A DNA stretch of 25,086 nt from Smithella sp. (GTDB lineage Bacteria; Desulfobacterota; Syntrophia; Syntrophales; Smithellaceae): positions 1-25,086 of the forward strand of contig JAAZOZ010000099.1 in assembly GCA_012797505.1 (NCBI GenBank), read 5' to 3'. The notes under the pieces were generated by a model. It was given only the letters and a program-made list of their open reading frames with translations, searched no databases and had not been told where the DNA came from. Within the stretch, counting starts at the first letter, position 1, and each line of letters begins with the position of its first letter. Both the position numbers and the translations under genes were made by a program. Shown one piece after another: positions 6,625 through 14,398 of the stretch.

Positions 6625-7983
6625 TCAGCGGTTCTTGCGCGTTCGTTGACGGGCCGGCTTATGCTCTTGCTCCTGTCTGGAGGATGCGACGGCGGCGATG
6701 ATGGCCGCGCCGATTCCCGAACCGTCCGACGTTGTACAAAGAGCAATCCTCTCGGCGCGGCGGGCGAAGAGCTCTTCCAGGACGCACCGCACGTTTTCCG
6801 GATAGCCGGGATATTTTTCGAACAGGGCGCCGTCGATGGCGATGGTGTGTTTTTTTTCAAGATTTGCGTCCATCCAGGTGACCACGGCCGCCAGGGCCGC
6901 TCCGGCAATACGGGCCGACCGTCTTGAGACGATTCGGCAGACGTGGTGAGCTGCGTCCCGGTCCTGATCGGAGGCGTCCGGGATGCCGATGGCCGCGAAA
7001 AAGTCTTCTCCCGGGACGGTCAGAGACATCTGCTCCGAACTGACGGCGTGTTCGCGGACCAGAACGGACCGGTGCTTTTTTTCAAGCAGTATTCCCCGGT
7101 CCGTCATGTCCAGCAGGATCAGCCGGACCAGTTCGCCGATATACATTCCGGACACCATCTTTTCCATCCGCTGGCGGCCGGGATTGAGGGTGATGCGATC
7201 CAGCGCCTGATCGCAGGCGTTGGTGTCGAGCTTGTCGAAATTGCCCCATTCCAGGTTGAGGATCATTTCCTGCCGGGGTTGTGGAGACAGACCCTTTGCC
7301 GGTCGGCTGTTTTTTTCCGGATAGCAAGCGTTTGTGCCTGTGCCGAGGATGACGCCCATGTCGCAGGAAGGATCGGCGTAGCTTTTTGTCGCCAGTGTTC
7401 CCACTGTGTCGTTAACCAGGGCCGTGACCGAAACCGCTTCGATGCGTTTGCGCCTGAGCGCGTCGGAAAGCAGGGCGACGACATTTTGTCCCGCGACGCC
7501 CGGGGCGGTAAATCCTTTGGTCCAGTTCAAAAGAACTCCGGCATTGACGGCGCTCTGCGCGACGGGGAAAGAAAAGGTGAAGGCCAGATCCCGGTGCTCT
7601 TTGGGGTCGAGCCGGTGCTCTTCCAGAAAAACAGCGACGCCCTCGGCCAGAAAATCGAAAAGCTCTTCCCCCGGTCCGCGCATGACGGTTTCCGGGACGG
7701 CCAGACGGTTCACGGCTGAAATTTCCGCTTTGCCCCGGCCGTCCAGGCGGACCGCCAGGACACGCAGGTTGGTGCCGCCCAGATCGAGCGCCAGAAAGCG
7801 TCCCTGCTCCTTGCCCGTAGGACGGCCGACATAGGAGGGAAGCATTCTTAAGGAACTGGTTTGCCCGTTCAGGCCGCGTTTCATCTCCTCGTGGAAACGG
7901 GCGGCGGCGCCTTGTGCGTCCGCGGGAGAAAAGGAAAAAAGATTTTCCAGATTCGATAGATATTTACGGATGGTTTGATTCAT
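6625..7983 (-). CDS. Eukaryote-type hexokinase
   Basis: The 452-residue protein belongs to the hexokinase_1/hexokinase_2 fold found in yeast and animals, not to bacterial glucokinases. Visible blocks are 'LPSYVGRPTGKEQG' (48-61), the phosphate-1 motif 'LDLGGTNLRV' (66-75), 'FTFSFPV' (135-141), 'LLNWTKGF' (151-158), catalytic 'LVNDTVGTL' with Asp192, 'GVILGTGTNACY' (210-221) and 'NLEWGNFDK'. Length fits a single ~50 kDa unit. It should phosphorylate hexoses with ATP in the cytoplasm. ATG at 7983 is used; a GTG at 7992 is also in frame, and neither has a good ribosome site. A basic tail rich in Arg and Lys ends the protein. Confidence 0.9.
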   Translation of the reverse strand: MNQTIRKYLSNLENLFSFSPADAQGAAARFHEEMKRGLNGQTSSLRMLPSYVGRPTGKEQGRFLALDLGGTNLRVLAVRLDGRGKAEISAVNRLAVPETVMRGPGEELFDFLAEGVAVFLEEHRLDPKEHRDLAFTFSFPVAQSAVNAGVLLNWTKGFTAPGVAGQNVVALLSDALRRKRIEAVSVTALVNDTVGTLATKSYADPSCDMGVILGTGTNACYPEKNSRPAKGLSPQPRQEMILNLEWGNFDKLDTNACDQALDRITLNPGRQRMEKMVSGMYIGELVRLILLDMTDRGILLEKKHRSVLVREHAVSSEQMSLTVPGEDFFAAIGIPDASDQDRDAAHHVCRIVSRRSARIAGAALAAVVTWMDANLEKKHTIAIDGALFEKYPGYPENVRCVLEELFARRAERIALCTTSDGSGIGAAIIAAVASSRQEQEHKPARQRTRKNR

Positions 7984-8058
7984 ATCCGGCACACAAAAAG
8001 CCCCGTGCGCTTCCGGCGAGGGCGTGAATCCGGAGAGACCTGCACAACTTCATTTTAC

Positions 8059-8128
8059 GTCATTCCCGCGAAGACGGGAATCCAGGAAATACTTGATCAT
8101 ACTGGATACCGGCCTGCTCCGGTATGAC
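8059..8128. repeat. 70-bp REP/MITE-like palindromic element
   Basis: The element has nested inverted symmetry. The outer ends are GTCAT (8059-8063) and ATGAC (8124-8128). Hairpin one has arms TTCCCG and CGGGAA (8063-8068 and 8075-8080). Hairpin two has arms ATACCGG and CCGGTAT (8106-8112 and 8119-8125). TCCAG (8081-8085) pairs with CTGGA (8102-8106). The 'CGTCATTCCCGCGAAGACGGGAATCCAG' type of end is a well-known dispersed repeat of many proteobacteria. It lies between the GAF-GGDEF gene and the hexokinase and could end or process the transcript. The remaining bases between the two genes hold nothing I recognise. Confidence 0.8.
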
Positions 8129-8187
8129 AAAGGTACTCGATTTGTAGTCTTTTGCAAAGCTCTCCCGGAATCGGCGGCGCTCCGGAG

Positions 8188-9276
8188 TTATATCCGGTGC
8201 GGTGCGCTTTTGTTTTTCCAGACGACCACGCGGTTTCGACCTCTGTGTTTGGCTTCATAAAGCGCCTGATCCGCCCTTTCGAAGAGCTCCGCGGGGAGAA
8301 CGGCTTCCGTATAGTCGGTGAACGCCACACCGCCGCTGACCGTCATCCGGATCTTTCTCAGGTCGTCTCCAAAGTCATGTTCCGCACACAGAGAGGTTAT
8401 TCTTTCGGCCAGATGGAGCGCTTCCTCCACACGGGCATCCGGCATGAGCAGAATAAACTCTTCGCCGCCGTAGCGGCTGACCAGCGTGGATCCTTTGCGC
8501 ACGTGGTTCATCATGAGCGCGGAGAATTGGCGCAGAACTTCGTCGCCTGTCAGGTGGCCGAAAGAATCGTTGACTTTTTTAAACTCGTCAAGATCGAAAA
8601 GAATGACGGACAGGTGTCCGCTGTTTCGCTTGAGCTTGGCGAGCTCTTCTTCCACCCGAATTTCATAGAACCTTCGGGTGTAGAGATTGGTAAGACTGTC
8701 ATGAATGACCCTGGAAAACAGCTTCGCGTTTTCCAGGGAAACGGCCAGGGCGGTGCTGAGGACTCTCAATTGCTGCGCCTCGAAAAAATCGTAGCAACGA
8801 TCCGCAGGAATTTCGATCGTGGCCAGTCCCACTGCGCGCAAGGAAGATCCGACCAGCGGCAGGCATAAACATTGGGTTTCTCCAAAGCGTTCGCCTTTTG
8901 CAGGCAGGGGGACCTCTCCTTCCAGGGCAAGCGGAGCGACGCCAACCGTTTTTTGAGACACCCATTTCCCGGAAACCGTTCCTTCCACGGGGAAAGACAC
9001 CTTCGGTCGGACGGATTGGTTTTGATGAAAAGCTCCATCTACTTTCAGCGTCTTGCCTGATTCGTCGAGACTCATGATGGCGATTCTTTTTCCCCGTGAG
9101 AAATCGGCCAGCGTTTCCAGAGCGATGTCGATCAGAATTTCCCTGTCGGTAAACGCGGTGAGAAGCCGGGTGCCGAAATTGAGAAGAAAGAATTCCTCGT
9201 CAAAACCGGAGCCCAGCTCGCAGTCGGCAAAAACGCCGGAGGCGTGTCCCGCTGCGGCCTGAATCTGTTTTTCCAT
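8188..9276 (-). CDS. GAF-GGDEF diguanylate cyclase
   Basis: The protein has 362 residues. An N-terminal GAF-like sensor domain covers roughly residues 28-185. A GGDEF domain follows, starting at 'HDSLTNLYTRRFYE' (192-205) and including 'FDLDEFKKVNDSFGH' (227-241) and the active-site GGEEF (270-274). It should make cyclic di-GMP in the cytoplasm. The product-inhibition I-site (RxxD five residues before GGEEF) is missing: the positions read KGST (261-264). No membrane segment or signal peptide is visible, so the input should be a soluble ligand or partner. The ATG at 9276 has AAAGGA upstream. A strong promoter and a short leader ORF precede it. Confidence 0.93.
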   Translation of the reverse strand: MEKQIQAAAGHASGVFADCELGSGFDEEFFLLNFGTRLLTAFTDREILIDIALETLADFSRGKRIAIMSLDESGKTLKVDGAFHQNQSVRPKVSFPVEGTVSGKWVSQKTVGVAPLALEGEVPLPAKGERFGETQCLCLPLVGSSLRAVGLATIEIPADRCYDFFEAQQLRVLSTALAVSLENAKLFSRVIHDSLTNLYTRRFYEIRVEEELAKLKRNSGHLSVILFDLDEFKKVNDSFGHLTGDEVLRQFSALMMNHVRKGSTLVSRYGGEEFILLMPDARVEEALHLAERITSLCAEHDFGDDLRKIRMTVSGGVAFTDYTEAVLPAELFERADQALYEAKHRGRNRVVVWKNKSAPHRI

Positions 9277-9310
9277 GTCGTTCCTTTAATACACGTTGCC
9301 ATCTGGTTGT

Positions 9311-9340
9311 TCAGGAAAAGGAAACAGAAAAGCATTTCAT
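9311..9340 (-). CDS. Nine-residue leader ORF upstream of the GAF-GGDEF gene
   Basis: ATG at 9340 follows a strong AAAAAGGAG and encodes MKCFSVSFS, then TGA at 9311-9313. It lies between the promoter at 9367-9396 and the main start at 9276. The ribosome site is better than that of the main gene, so it is likely translated. Its product is too short to judge, and a regulatory role is inference. Confidence 0.4.
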   Translation of the reverse strand: MKCFSVSFS

Positions 9341-9366
9341 CAGGGCTCCTTTTTCCTGCGGCCCGA

Positions 9367-9396
9367 AGTATAGGACAGGCAGGTCCGCTCTGTCAA
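9367..9396 (-). promoter_or_regulatory. Sigma-70 promoter of the GAF-GGDEF gene
   Basis: On the minus strand a consensus TTGACA (9396-9391) is followed after 18 bases by TATACT (9372-9367). Transcription should begin near 9360, giving a leader of about 84 bases that contains the small ORF at 9311-9340. This makes the gene independent of the PAS-GGDEF operon upstream. Confidence 0.75.
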
Positions 9397-9463
9397 AGAG
9401 AATCTTTTTTTCCGCTCACAGACGATATTCGCGTTCCTGCCGTCCGGCGGCGCTTCGGGCCGG

Positions 9464-10426
9464 CTATTTCAAAACCACCCGGTTTCGTCCGGATGCCTTG
9501 GCCTCGTAAAGGGCGGCATCCGCCCGTCCGATGAAGCTGTCCTCGGTGTCGGTGGGCCCAAAGAGGGTGGCGCCCAAACTGACGGTTACCTTCCGGTCGA
9601 TTTCCGGAAACACGTTTTCTTCAATGGCTTTTCGGATTCGCTCCGCGCAATCCAGGGCTGCCGCGGCAGGTGAATCGGGAAGAAGGACGATGAATTCTTC
9701 TCCGCCATAGCGCGCGACAATGTCTTCTTTCCGGCACGTCTGTTTCAGAATGGAGGCTACTCCGATCAGCACCGCGTCGCCTGCGCCGTGCCCGAAGGTA
9801 TCGTTGATGAATTTGAAATGGTCGATGTCCGTCATAAGCGCGGACAGCGGACGGCCGTGGCGTCTGGCTTTGGACAGTTCCACGTCCATCCTTTCCTTGA
9901 GCTGACGCCGGTTGGTGAGCCCGGTCAGGGGATCGGTGTTCATCAGACGGGTGATGGTTTCATTGGCCGCTTCCAGCTCCCGGTTTTTTTTGCTGAGCTG
10001 CCGGGTCAGATCGGTCAGTTCATCCGTGAGCCGGGACAGCGTGGCGACCATTTCATGATCGGTCAGACGGACGGTATGCGCAAAAATGAGATAGTGCTCG
10101 TGGACGTTTAGGACATGACCCGACAGGGAATATTCCAGCGGGCCATCCAGCGTAAATGTCAGCTTCACGGGCCGGCAGTCTGCACGGACACAATCCCACC
10201 CGGCCTGGAGGCCTTCCCGGAGAAAAGCCTGGATGGATTTGCCGACCGGTTTGTCCGATAATCCGACGCTCTCCAGGAAGAAGGCGTTGCAATCCAGGAT
10301 AACGCCATTTTGGTCCAGAAGGATCATGGCCATCCTGCCTTGAGACAGCAGGTAGCCGGTGATTTCCTCCGGATTTTCCCGCAGAAGACTTTCCAGATCG
10401 GTTGGCGCGCCTCGGCCTTTTACCAT
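9464..10426 (-). CDS. PAS-GGDEF diguanylate cyclase
   Basis: The protein has 320 residues. A PAS-like domain covers about residues 25-120, with 'MILLDQNGVILDCNAFF' at 34-50. A coiled-coil linker (about 126-162) then leads into the GGDEF domain from 'DPLTGLTNRRQ' (165-175). 'DIDHFKFINDTFGHGAGD' (200-217) and GGEEF (241-245) are intact. The I-site R232-K-E-D235 is exactly five residues before GGEEF, so product inhibition is expected. The start lies inside the last codons of the B12-sensor gene (overlap of seven bases), so the two are translationally coupled. The natural reading is that the B12 protein controls this cyclase. Confidence 0.93.
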   Translation of the reverse strand: MVKGRGAPTDLESLLRENPEEITGYLLSQGRMAMILLDQNGVILDCNAFFLESVGLSDKPVGKSIQAFLREGLQAGWDCVRADCRPVKLTFTLDGPLEYSLSGHVLNVHEHYLIFAHTVRLTDHEMVATLSRLTDELTDLTRQLSKKNRELEAANETITRLMNTDPLTGLTNRRQLKERMDVELSKARRHGRPLSALMTDIDHFKFINDTFGHGAGDAVLIGVASILKQTCRKEDIVARYGGEEFIVLLPDSPAAAALDCAERIRKAIEENVFPEIDRKVTVSLGATLFGPTDTEDSFIGRADAALYEAKASGRNRVVLK

Positions 10427-11514
10427 GACTGGACCTGCCGGATGGCGGACGGGGGATCTTCCGCCCAGGCGTCGGCGCCGATTTTCTGCCAGAGCGTGCG
10501 GTCCGCGTTGAAGGCGGCCCCGCCGACCAGAATCTTGACGGAGCTCAGGGCGGAATCGTTCCTGATGCCGGAAATGATGGTCGCGACCCGGTCCATGTTG
10601 AACGGCATGGTCACGGAGATGGCCAGAAAACGCGGATCAGCTTTTCTGACCAGCTTGATCAGCTCTTCGACTGGCGTGTTCGCGCCCAGGAAGAAAATGT
10701 CCCAGCCGTCCGCTTCCAGCATATCGGCCAGAATTCTTGCCCCCAGCTCGTGAAATTCGTTGGGCGCGGAGGTCACCACGGCTCTGCCCCGGTTTGCGGA
10801 AGAAACAGGCAGTCTGGCGTAAAGGCCGGCCAGGATTCTTCCCACCATGGAAGTGGCCATGTGCTCTTCGGCAGCGCTGATCTTGTCCTGTTCCCAGAGT
10901 CTGCCGATTTCATACATGACCGGCTGGATCAGCCCCAGGTAAAGGGCTTCCTGCCCGTTTTCCCTCTCCAGAACGGAGCCGGCGATTTTCATGCCCAGCG
11001 GAAAGTCCGCCGCCAGAAGGCAGGCGCCAAACTTTCTGCGTTCCTCCTTCAATTCCGGGTGGGGTTCCCGCTTGTCGGGGAGGATCGCGGAAAGTTCAAT
11101 CATTCGTCCATGGTTTTTCAGCATCCAGTCGTAAACGGCGTTGATTTCCTTCGACGCTTCGGGGGTGAGAAATGTTTTAACCGCGTTTTTCCAGGCTTCC
11201 AGTTCCCGGGGAAAATAGTCAAAGGAGAAGCCGTGCGCGTGGTAGGAGCGGTATACCCAGGGGACGGTTTTCACCAGCAGCTCAAAGCTGTTGAATTCAA
11301 AGACGGTGGACATGAAATCGAGGTGATTGCTGTGATTGTCCCGCATCATGCTCATGGGGTTGCCGCCGATCAGGTCGGCGATGCGGGGGTGCTCGGTCAT
11401 TGAAGCATTGACGTGATCGAGCAGGGAGTCCTTCACCTTTACGTAAAGAGCGGCCGCTTCCGGGCGGATCCGCAAAGACTTCCGCGCGTCCTGGATTAAA
11501 AGTTCTTCTTGCAT
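10420..11514 (-). CDS. B12-binding sensor protein with CarH-type helical bundle
   Basis: The 364-residue protein has an N-terminal region (1-155) that I do not recognise, with His pairs at 61/64 and 92/94. A four-helix B12-cap domain (about 160-235) follows, and then a Rossmann-like B12-binding domain (243-364). The cap holds W207 and E217-H218, the WX9EH motif of the CarH/LitR photoreceptors. The binding domain has E253-F-H255-E-L-G258, the base-off ExHxxG motif with His255 as lower ligand. No MerR or other DNA-binding domain is present, so output is probably by protein contact. The residue after W207 is Glu208, where CarH has a His. GGGAGGG precedes the ATG. It starts 14 bases after the aminopeptidase stop. 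Confidence 0.88.
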   Translation of the reverse strand: MQEELLIQDARKSLRIRPEAAALYVKVKDSLLDHVNASMTEHPRIADLIGGNPMSMMRDNHSNHLDFMSTVFEFNSFELLVKTVPWVYRSYHAHGFSFDYFPRELEAWKNAVKTFLTPEASKEINAVYDWMLKNHGRMIELSAILPDKREPHPELKEERRKFGACLLAADFPLGMKIAGSVLERENGQEALYLGLIQPVMYEIGRLWEQDKISAAEEHMATSMVGRILAGLYARLPVSSANRGRAVVTSAPNEFHELGARILADMLEADGWDIFFLGANTPVEELIKLVRKADPRFLAISVTMPFNMDRVATIISGIRNDSALSSVKILVGGAAFNADRTLWQKIGADAWAEDPPSAIRQVQSW

Positions 11515-11528
11515 GAGCCCTCCCGATT

Positions 11529-12728
11529 TTAGATTTTAAACTCGCCGCCTTCATAGATCACGGTTTTTCTTCCGTTTGTCATATGCGCCGTAACGGTTTT
11601 GGGCTCCGTGTTGACCAGATCCCAGTGCAGGGCGGAGTCGTTGAATCCCAGATTTTTCCTGAGCGCCGGGGTCAGACGCGAGGGGTTGCCGCTGAATGTG
11701 TCGCTGTAGGAGGACCCCAGCGCGACATGGCAGTTGCCTTCTTTCCCGCCGAAGTTTTCATCGAAAAGCGTTTCCGCCATGAAGCGGTCAATCCGGGAAA
11801 AGCGCCTGTCCGTGAGGGAGAACTCTCCGAGCCGGCAGGCTCCGGGATCCATGGCGAGCTGTTTTTTCACAAAGGCCTCGCCCTGTGCCGCCTCGACGGC
11901 GACGGCCTTTCCCCTGGCGAACGAAATGCGGACATCCTTTACATAGTTTCCGCTGCGGAAGGAGGGAAGGTTGGCATAGTACACGCCCTCGGTTCCCCGC
12001 CAATCCGGAGAAACAAACACTTCAAAGCTGGGCACGTTATGGCCGGAAACCCCCGCCCATTTGCGTTGTTCACCAGGCGTGATCCGCAGATCCATGGAGT
12101 CGGATTCCAGGTGAAAGGATTTGACGGCAAGCGAACTGAGCGCTTTCTTGATGTGGTCGACTTCCCGGTGGATGGCTTTCCATTCGGAAACAGGATCTTT
12201 TTTATCAAGGTAGCAGGCCCGGATAACCTGGCGGGCATATTGCGCAAGCGGCATGTTGGCCTGGCGCGCCAGTTCCTCCGTGGGCAGCAGGCACAGTGTC
12301 CAACTGTATTTGCGCAGTTCCTCCCGCCCGTCGAGAATGTTCTTGAGCGGTTTTCGGGCGACCATCGCTTTGCCGATTTTGGCCGGATCGACGTCCCGAA
12401 GATGCGTCAGCGATTCGGGCGCATGGAGAAAGATCCGGCCGTGGATGTGACGATAAAGCTCTTTGTCGCCGGGAGCCAGAAAAGTCAGTTGCTGCGGGCC
12501 GGCTTTGTGGTAAAAACTCTTTTCCATGCGGAAGGTGGCCGCCATTCGCTGGACGGGGTGAACGCCCTTGTCCATCAGTCTGTCGTAGAGAATTTCGGCA
12601 AGCCGAAGCGCCGGCCGGTCATACTGAATCAAAATGATGTCATTTTTCTTCAGGGCGGATTTTTTTGCCGTTGCAAGCGCCCAGAGGAGGACGTCGGCGT
12701 AATGTTGAAGATTTTTCTCAGTAAGCAT
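11529..12728 (-). CDS. M29-family aminopeptidase
   Basis: The 399-residue protein fits the thermophilic metalloprotease (AmpS, AmpII) family of two-metal aminopeptidases. Likely metal ligands and active-site residues are E236 in 'NVPSFEVFVSP', E302 in 'RLGEFSL', H334 in 'GNCHVALG', Y341, and H368 and D370 in 'LHWDL'. It should remove N-terminal residues from peptides in the cytoplasm. The ATG at 12728 is chosen: AAAGGA lies ten bases upstream and the family start 'MLTEKNLQHYADVL' follows. The frame is open much further, but those codons cover the promoter region. It is the first gene of the operon with the B12 sensor and the PAS-GGDEF gene, although no functional link is evident. Confidence 0.92.
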   Translation of the reverse strand: MLTEKNLQHYADVLLWALATAKKSALKKNDIILIQYDRPALRLAEILYDRLMDKGVHPVQRMAATFRMEKSFYHKAGPQQLTFLAPGDKELYRHIHGRIFLHAPESLTHLRDVDPAKIGKAMVARKPLKNILDGREELRKYSWTLCLLPTEELARQANMPLAQYARQVIRACYLDKKDPVSEWKAIHREVDHIKKALSSLAVKSFHLESDSMDLRITPGEQRKWAGVSGHNVPSFEVFVSPDWRGTEGVYYANLPSFRSGNYVKDVRISFARGKAVAVEAAQGEAFVKKQLAMDPGACRLGEFSLTDRRFSRIDRFMAETLFDENFGGKEGNCHVALGSSYSDTFSGNPSRLTPALRKNLGFNDSALHWDLVNTEPKTVTAHMTNGRKTVIYEGGEFKI

Positions 12729-12779
12729 GTTTACGATTTCCTTTGAAATATTTTTTTGCCTTTGCCGCATTTGCACAAA

Positions 12780-12809
12780 ACCATAGACGCAAAGCGGCGG
12801 CAGTGTCAA
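12780..12809 (-). promoter_or_regulatory. Promoter candidate for the aminopeptidase/B12-sensor/PAS-GGDEF operon
   Basis: On the minus strand TTGACA (12809-12804) is followed after 18 bases by TATGGT (12785-12780), four of six to consensus. It lies about 50 bases before the ATG at 12728. No equally good plus-strand promoter for the haem operon was found in 12729-12937. Confidence 0.5.
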
Positions 12810-12937
12810 TAAGTAACTGATTCCGGATAGATAAAAAATCCGCCCGGGCAAACCCCCGCTTGAATTTTGCAACCCTTCATGATAGCTTGACCGCCAATGG
12901 CACAAAGCCGTTCCTGTTTGGGTCTGAAAGGAAAAAC

Positions 12938-13573
12938 TTGAAATATTATCCGGTGTTTTGGGACATCACAGGGAAGAAATGCGTCGTCATCGGCGGGGGA
13001 GAAGTTGCGGCCAGAAAAGTTGCGCGTCTTCTGGATTGCGGGGCGAAGGTGCATGTGGTGAGCCCCCTTCTTGTCCCTGAACTGGCGGATTTAAAAAAAC
13101 GGGGCCGGATCGGGCACATCGCCGGTGAATATGCGGACGAGCATCTGTCCGGAGCCGCTCTGGTGATCGGGGCAACGGATGACGAAGAAATCAACGCCTC
13201 CATATCCCGGGACGCAAAGGCCAGGGGCATTCCCGTCAATATCGTGGATGACCCGCAAAAATGCGATTTTATTTTGCCCTCCCTGGTGGAGCGGGGCGAT
13301 TTGACCATCGCCTGCGGCACCGGAGGAAATTCCCCGGCGCTGGCGCGGCGTTTGCGGGAGGAGCTGGAGGCCGCCTACGGCGAAGAATACGCGGCGCTGC
13401 TGGATATTCTTGGACAGTTGCGGAGCAAGATGGAAAAGAACGCCGGCAGGGGCCGGGTTTGGTTCGATCAGTTGATGGCTGCGGGCCTGCTGGAGAGCCT
13501 CCGGCAAAAAGATGCTGACGCGGCAAAAAAAATCGTCCGCGAAATTACGGGCGAGGAGGTGCGCATTGACTAG
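12938..13573 (+). CDS. Precorrin-2 dehydrogenase/sirohydrochlorin ferrochelatase (CysG N-terminal type)
   Basis: The 211-residue protein matches the Met8/CysG-N family. The NAD-binding 'VVIGGGEVAARKV' lies at 16-28, followed by 'VIGATDDEEIN' (77-87) and 'NIVDDPQKCDFILPS' (101-115), where an Asp serves dehydrogenation and metal chelation in the family. It converts precorrin-2 to sirohydrochlorin and perhaps inserts iron to give siroheme. The start is a TTG at 12938 with AAAGGA five bases upstream, giving the usual family start 'MKYYPVFWD'. The frame's ATG at 12860 would add 26 atypical residues. The C-terminal helical dimerisation part is present. It is the first gene of the haem operon. Confidence 0.9.
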   Translation: MKYYPVFWDITGKKCVVIGGGEVAARKVARLLDCGAKVHVVSPLLVPELADLKKRGRIGHIAGEYADEHLSGAALVIGATDDEEINASISRDAKARGIPVNIVDDPQKCDFILPSLVERGDLTIACGTGGNSPALARRLREELEAAYGEEYAALLDILGQLRSKMEKNAGRGRVWFDQLMAAGLLESLRQKDADAAKKIVREITGEEVRID

Positions 13574-14390
13574 CGTGGAAGGGATTCTCTTCGCGGCGGC
13601 TCTGTTTTGCTGCTCGCTGGCCACGGGGGGCTACCTGATTTCCCTGCTGGTCCGAAGAGTGGCGCTTGCCAAAATATCCACGTGGATTCTGGCGGCAGGT
13701 TTTATGCTGCTGGCTCTGAATCTTCTTTTCGCGGCAGTTCACTGGACCGACTGGAGCAGTTTCGGATCGCGCCATTTTCTGTCGATTTATGCATGGGTGA
13801 TTGCCGGCATCTATCTGGGCCTGCAGTTGAAAACCAAAACCCGACTGCTGGGCGCCTTTATCGCGCCGTTTATTCTGCTGTTTTTGATTGCCGCCGCAGG
13901 CCAGGGATCCGACAGGAATCTCGTGCCGTCCCAGTGGCAGGGCGGGCTCACGACGCTGCACCTGGTGCTGGCGATTGCCGGCGAAGCGCTGTTTGTTCTG
14001 GCTTCCGCGGCCGGGGCGATGTTCCTGATTCAGAATAATCTTCTGAAAAACAAAAAGCCGGGTCCGCTGGGCCGCCTGCTGCCGTCGCTTGGCGACCTTG
14101 ACCAAATCAATCACTTCGGGTTGCTGTGGGGGTTTCCTCTGCTGACGCTCGGCATGATCGGGGGAGCGGTTTATGCCGCTTTTGTCTGGGGCGGTTCCTG
14201 GCCCGCCGATCCCAAGGTGGTCTGGTCCTTTGCCGTCTGGGTGTTTTACGGGTTTCTGCTGCACCAGCGGCTGGCGATCGGATGGAAGGGTTCCCGGATG
14301 GCGGTGCTGTCCTGTCTGGGACTGATCGCCTTTTTGTTGTCGGCGTTAGGGATACGGTTTTGCCTGGCAACCGTGCATAACTTTATTTGA
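13566..14390 (+). CDS. HemX/CcsA-family membrane protein
   Basis: The protein has 274 residues with about eight membrane helices, and belongs to the cytochrome c assembly (CcsA/HemX) family. The tryptophan-rich loop reads 'WGGSWPADPKVVW' (about 210-222), a variant of the haem-handling WGxxWxWD motif. Conserved His residues appear in 'TLHLVLAIAGE', 'NHFGLLWGF' and 'LLHQRLAIGW'. HemX genes commonly precede hemA and may stabilise or regulate HemA. A dedicated cytochrome c assembly role is possible but lacks a CcsB partner here. The start is a TTG at 13566 with GAGGAGG six bases before it; it overlaps the end of the dehydrogenase gene by eight bases. Confidence 0.85.
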   Translation: MTSVEGILFAAALFCCSLATGGYLISLLVRRVALAKISTWILAAGFMLLALNLLFAAVHWTDWSSFGSRHFLSIYAWVIAGIYLGLQLKTKTRLLGAFIAPFILLFLIAAAGQGSDRNLVPSQWQGGLTTLHLVLAIAGEALFVLASAAGAMFLIQNNLLKNKKPGPLGRLLPSLGDLDQINHFGLLWGFPLLTLGMIGGAVYAAFVWGGSWPADPKVVWSFAVWVFYGFLLHQRLAIGWKGSRMAVLSCLGLIAFLLSALGIRFCLATVHNFI

Positions 14391-14398
14391 AAGAAGCC

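Noticed and set aside
11583..12746. Long plus-strand open frame antisense to the M29 aminopeptidase
   Set aside because: It mirrors the aminopeptidase gene, has no family motif and no suitable ribosome site; the minus-strand protein has all metal ligands.
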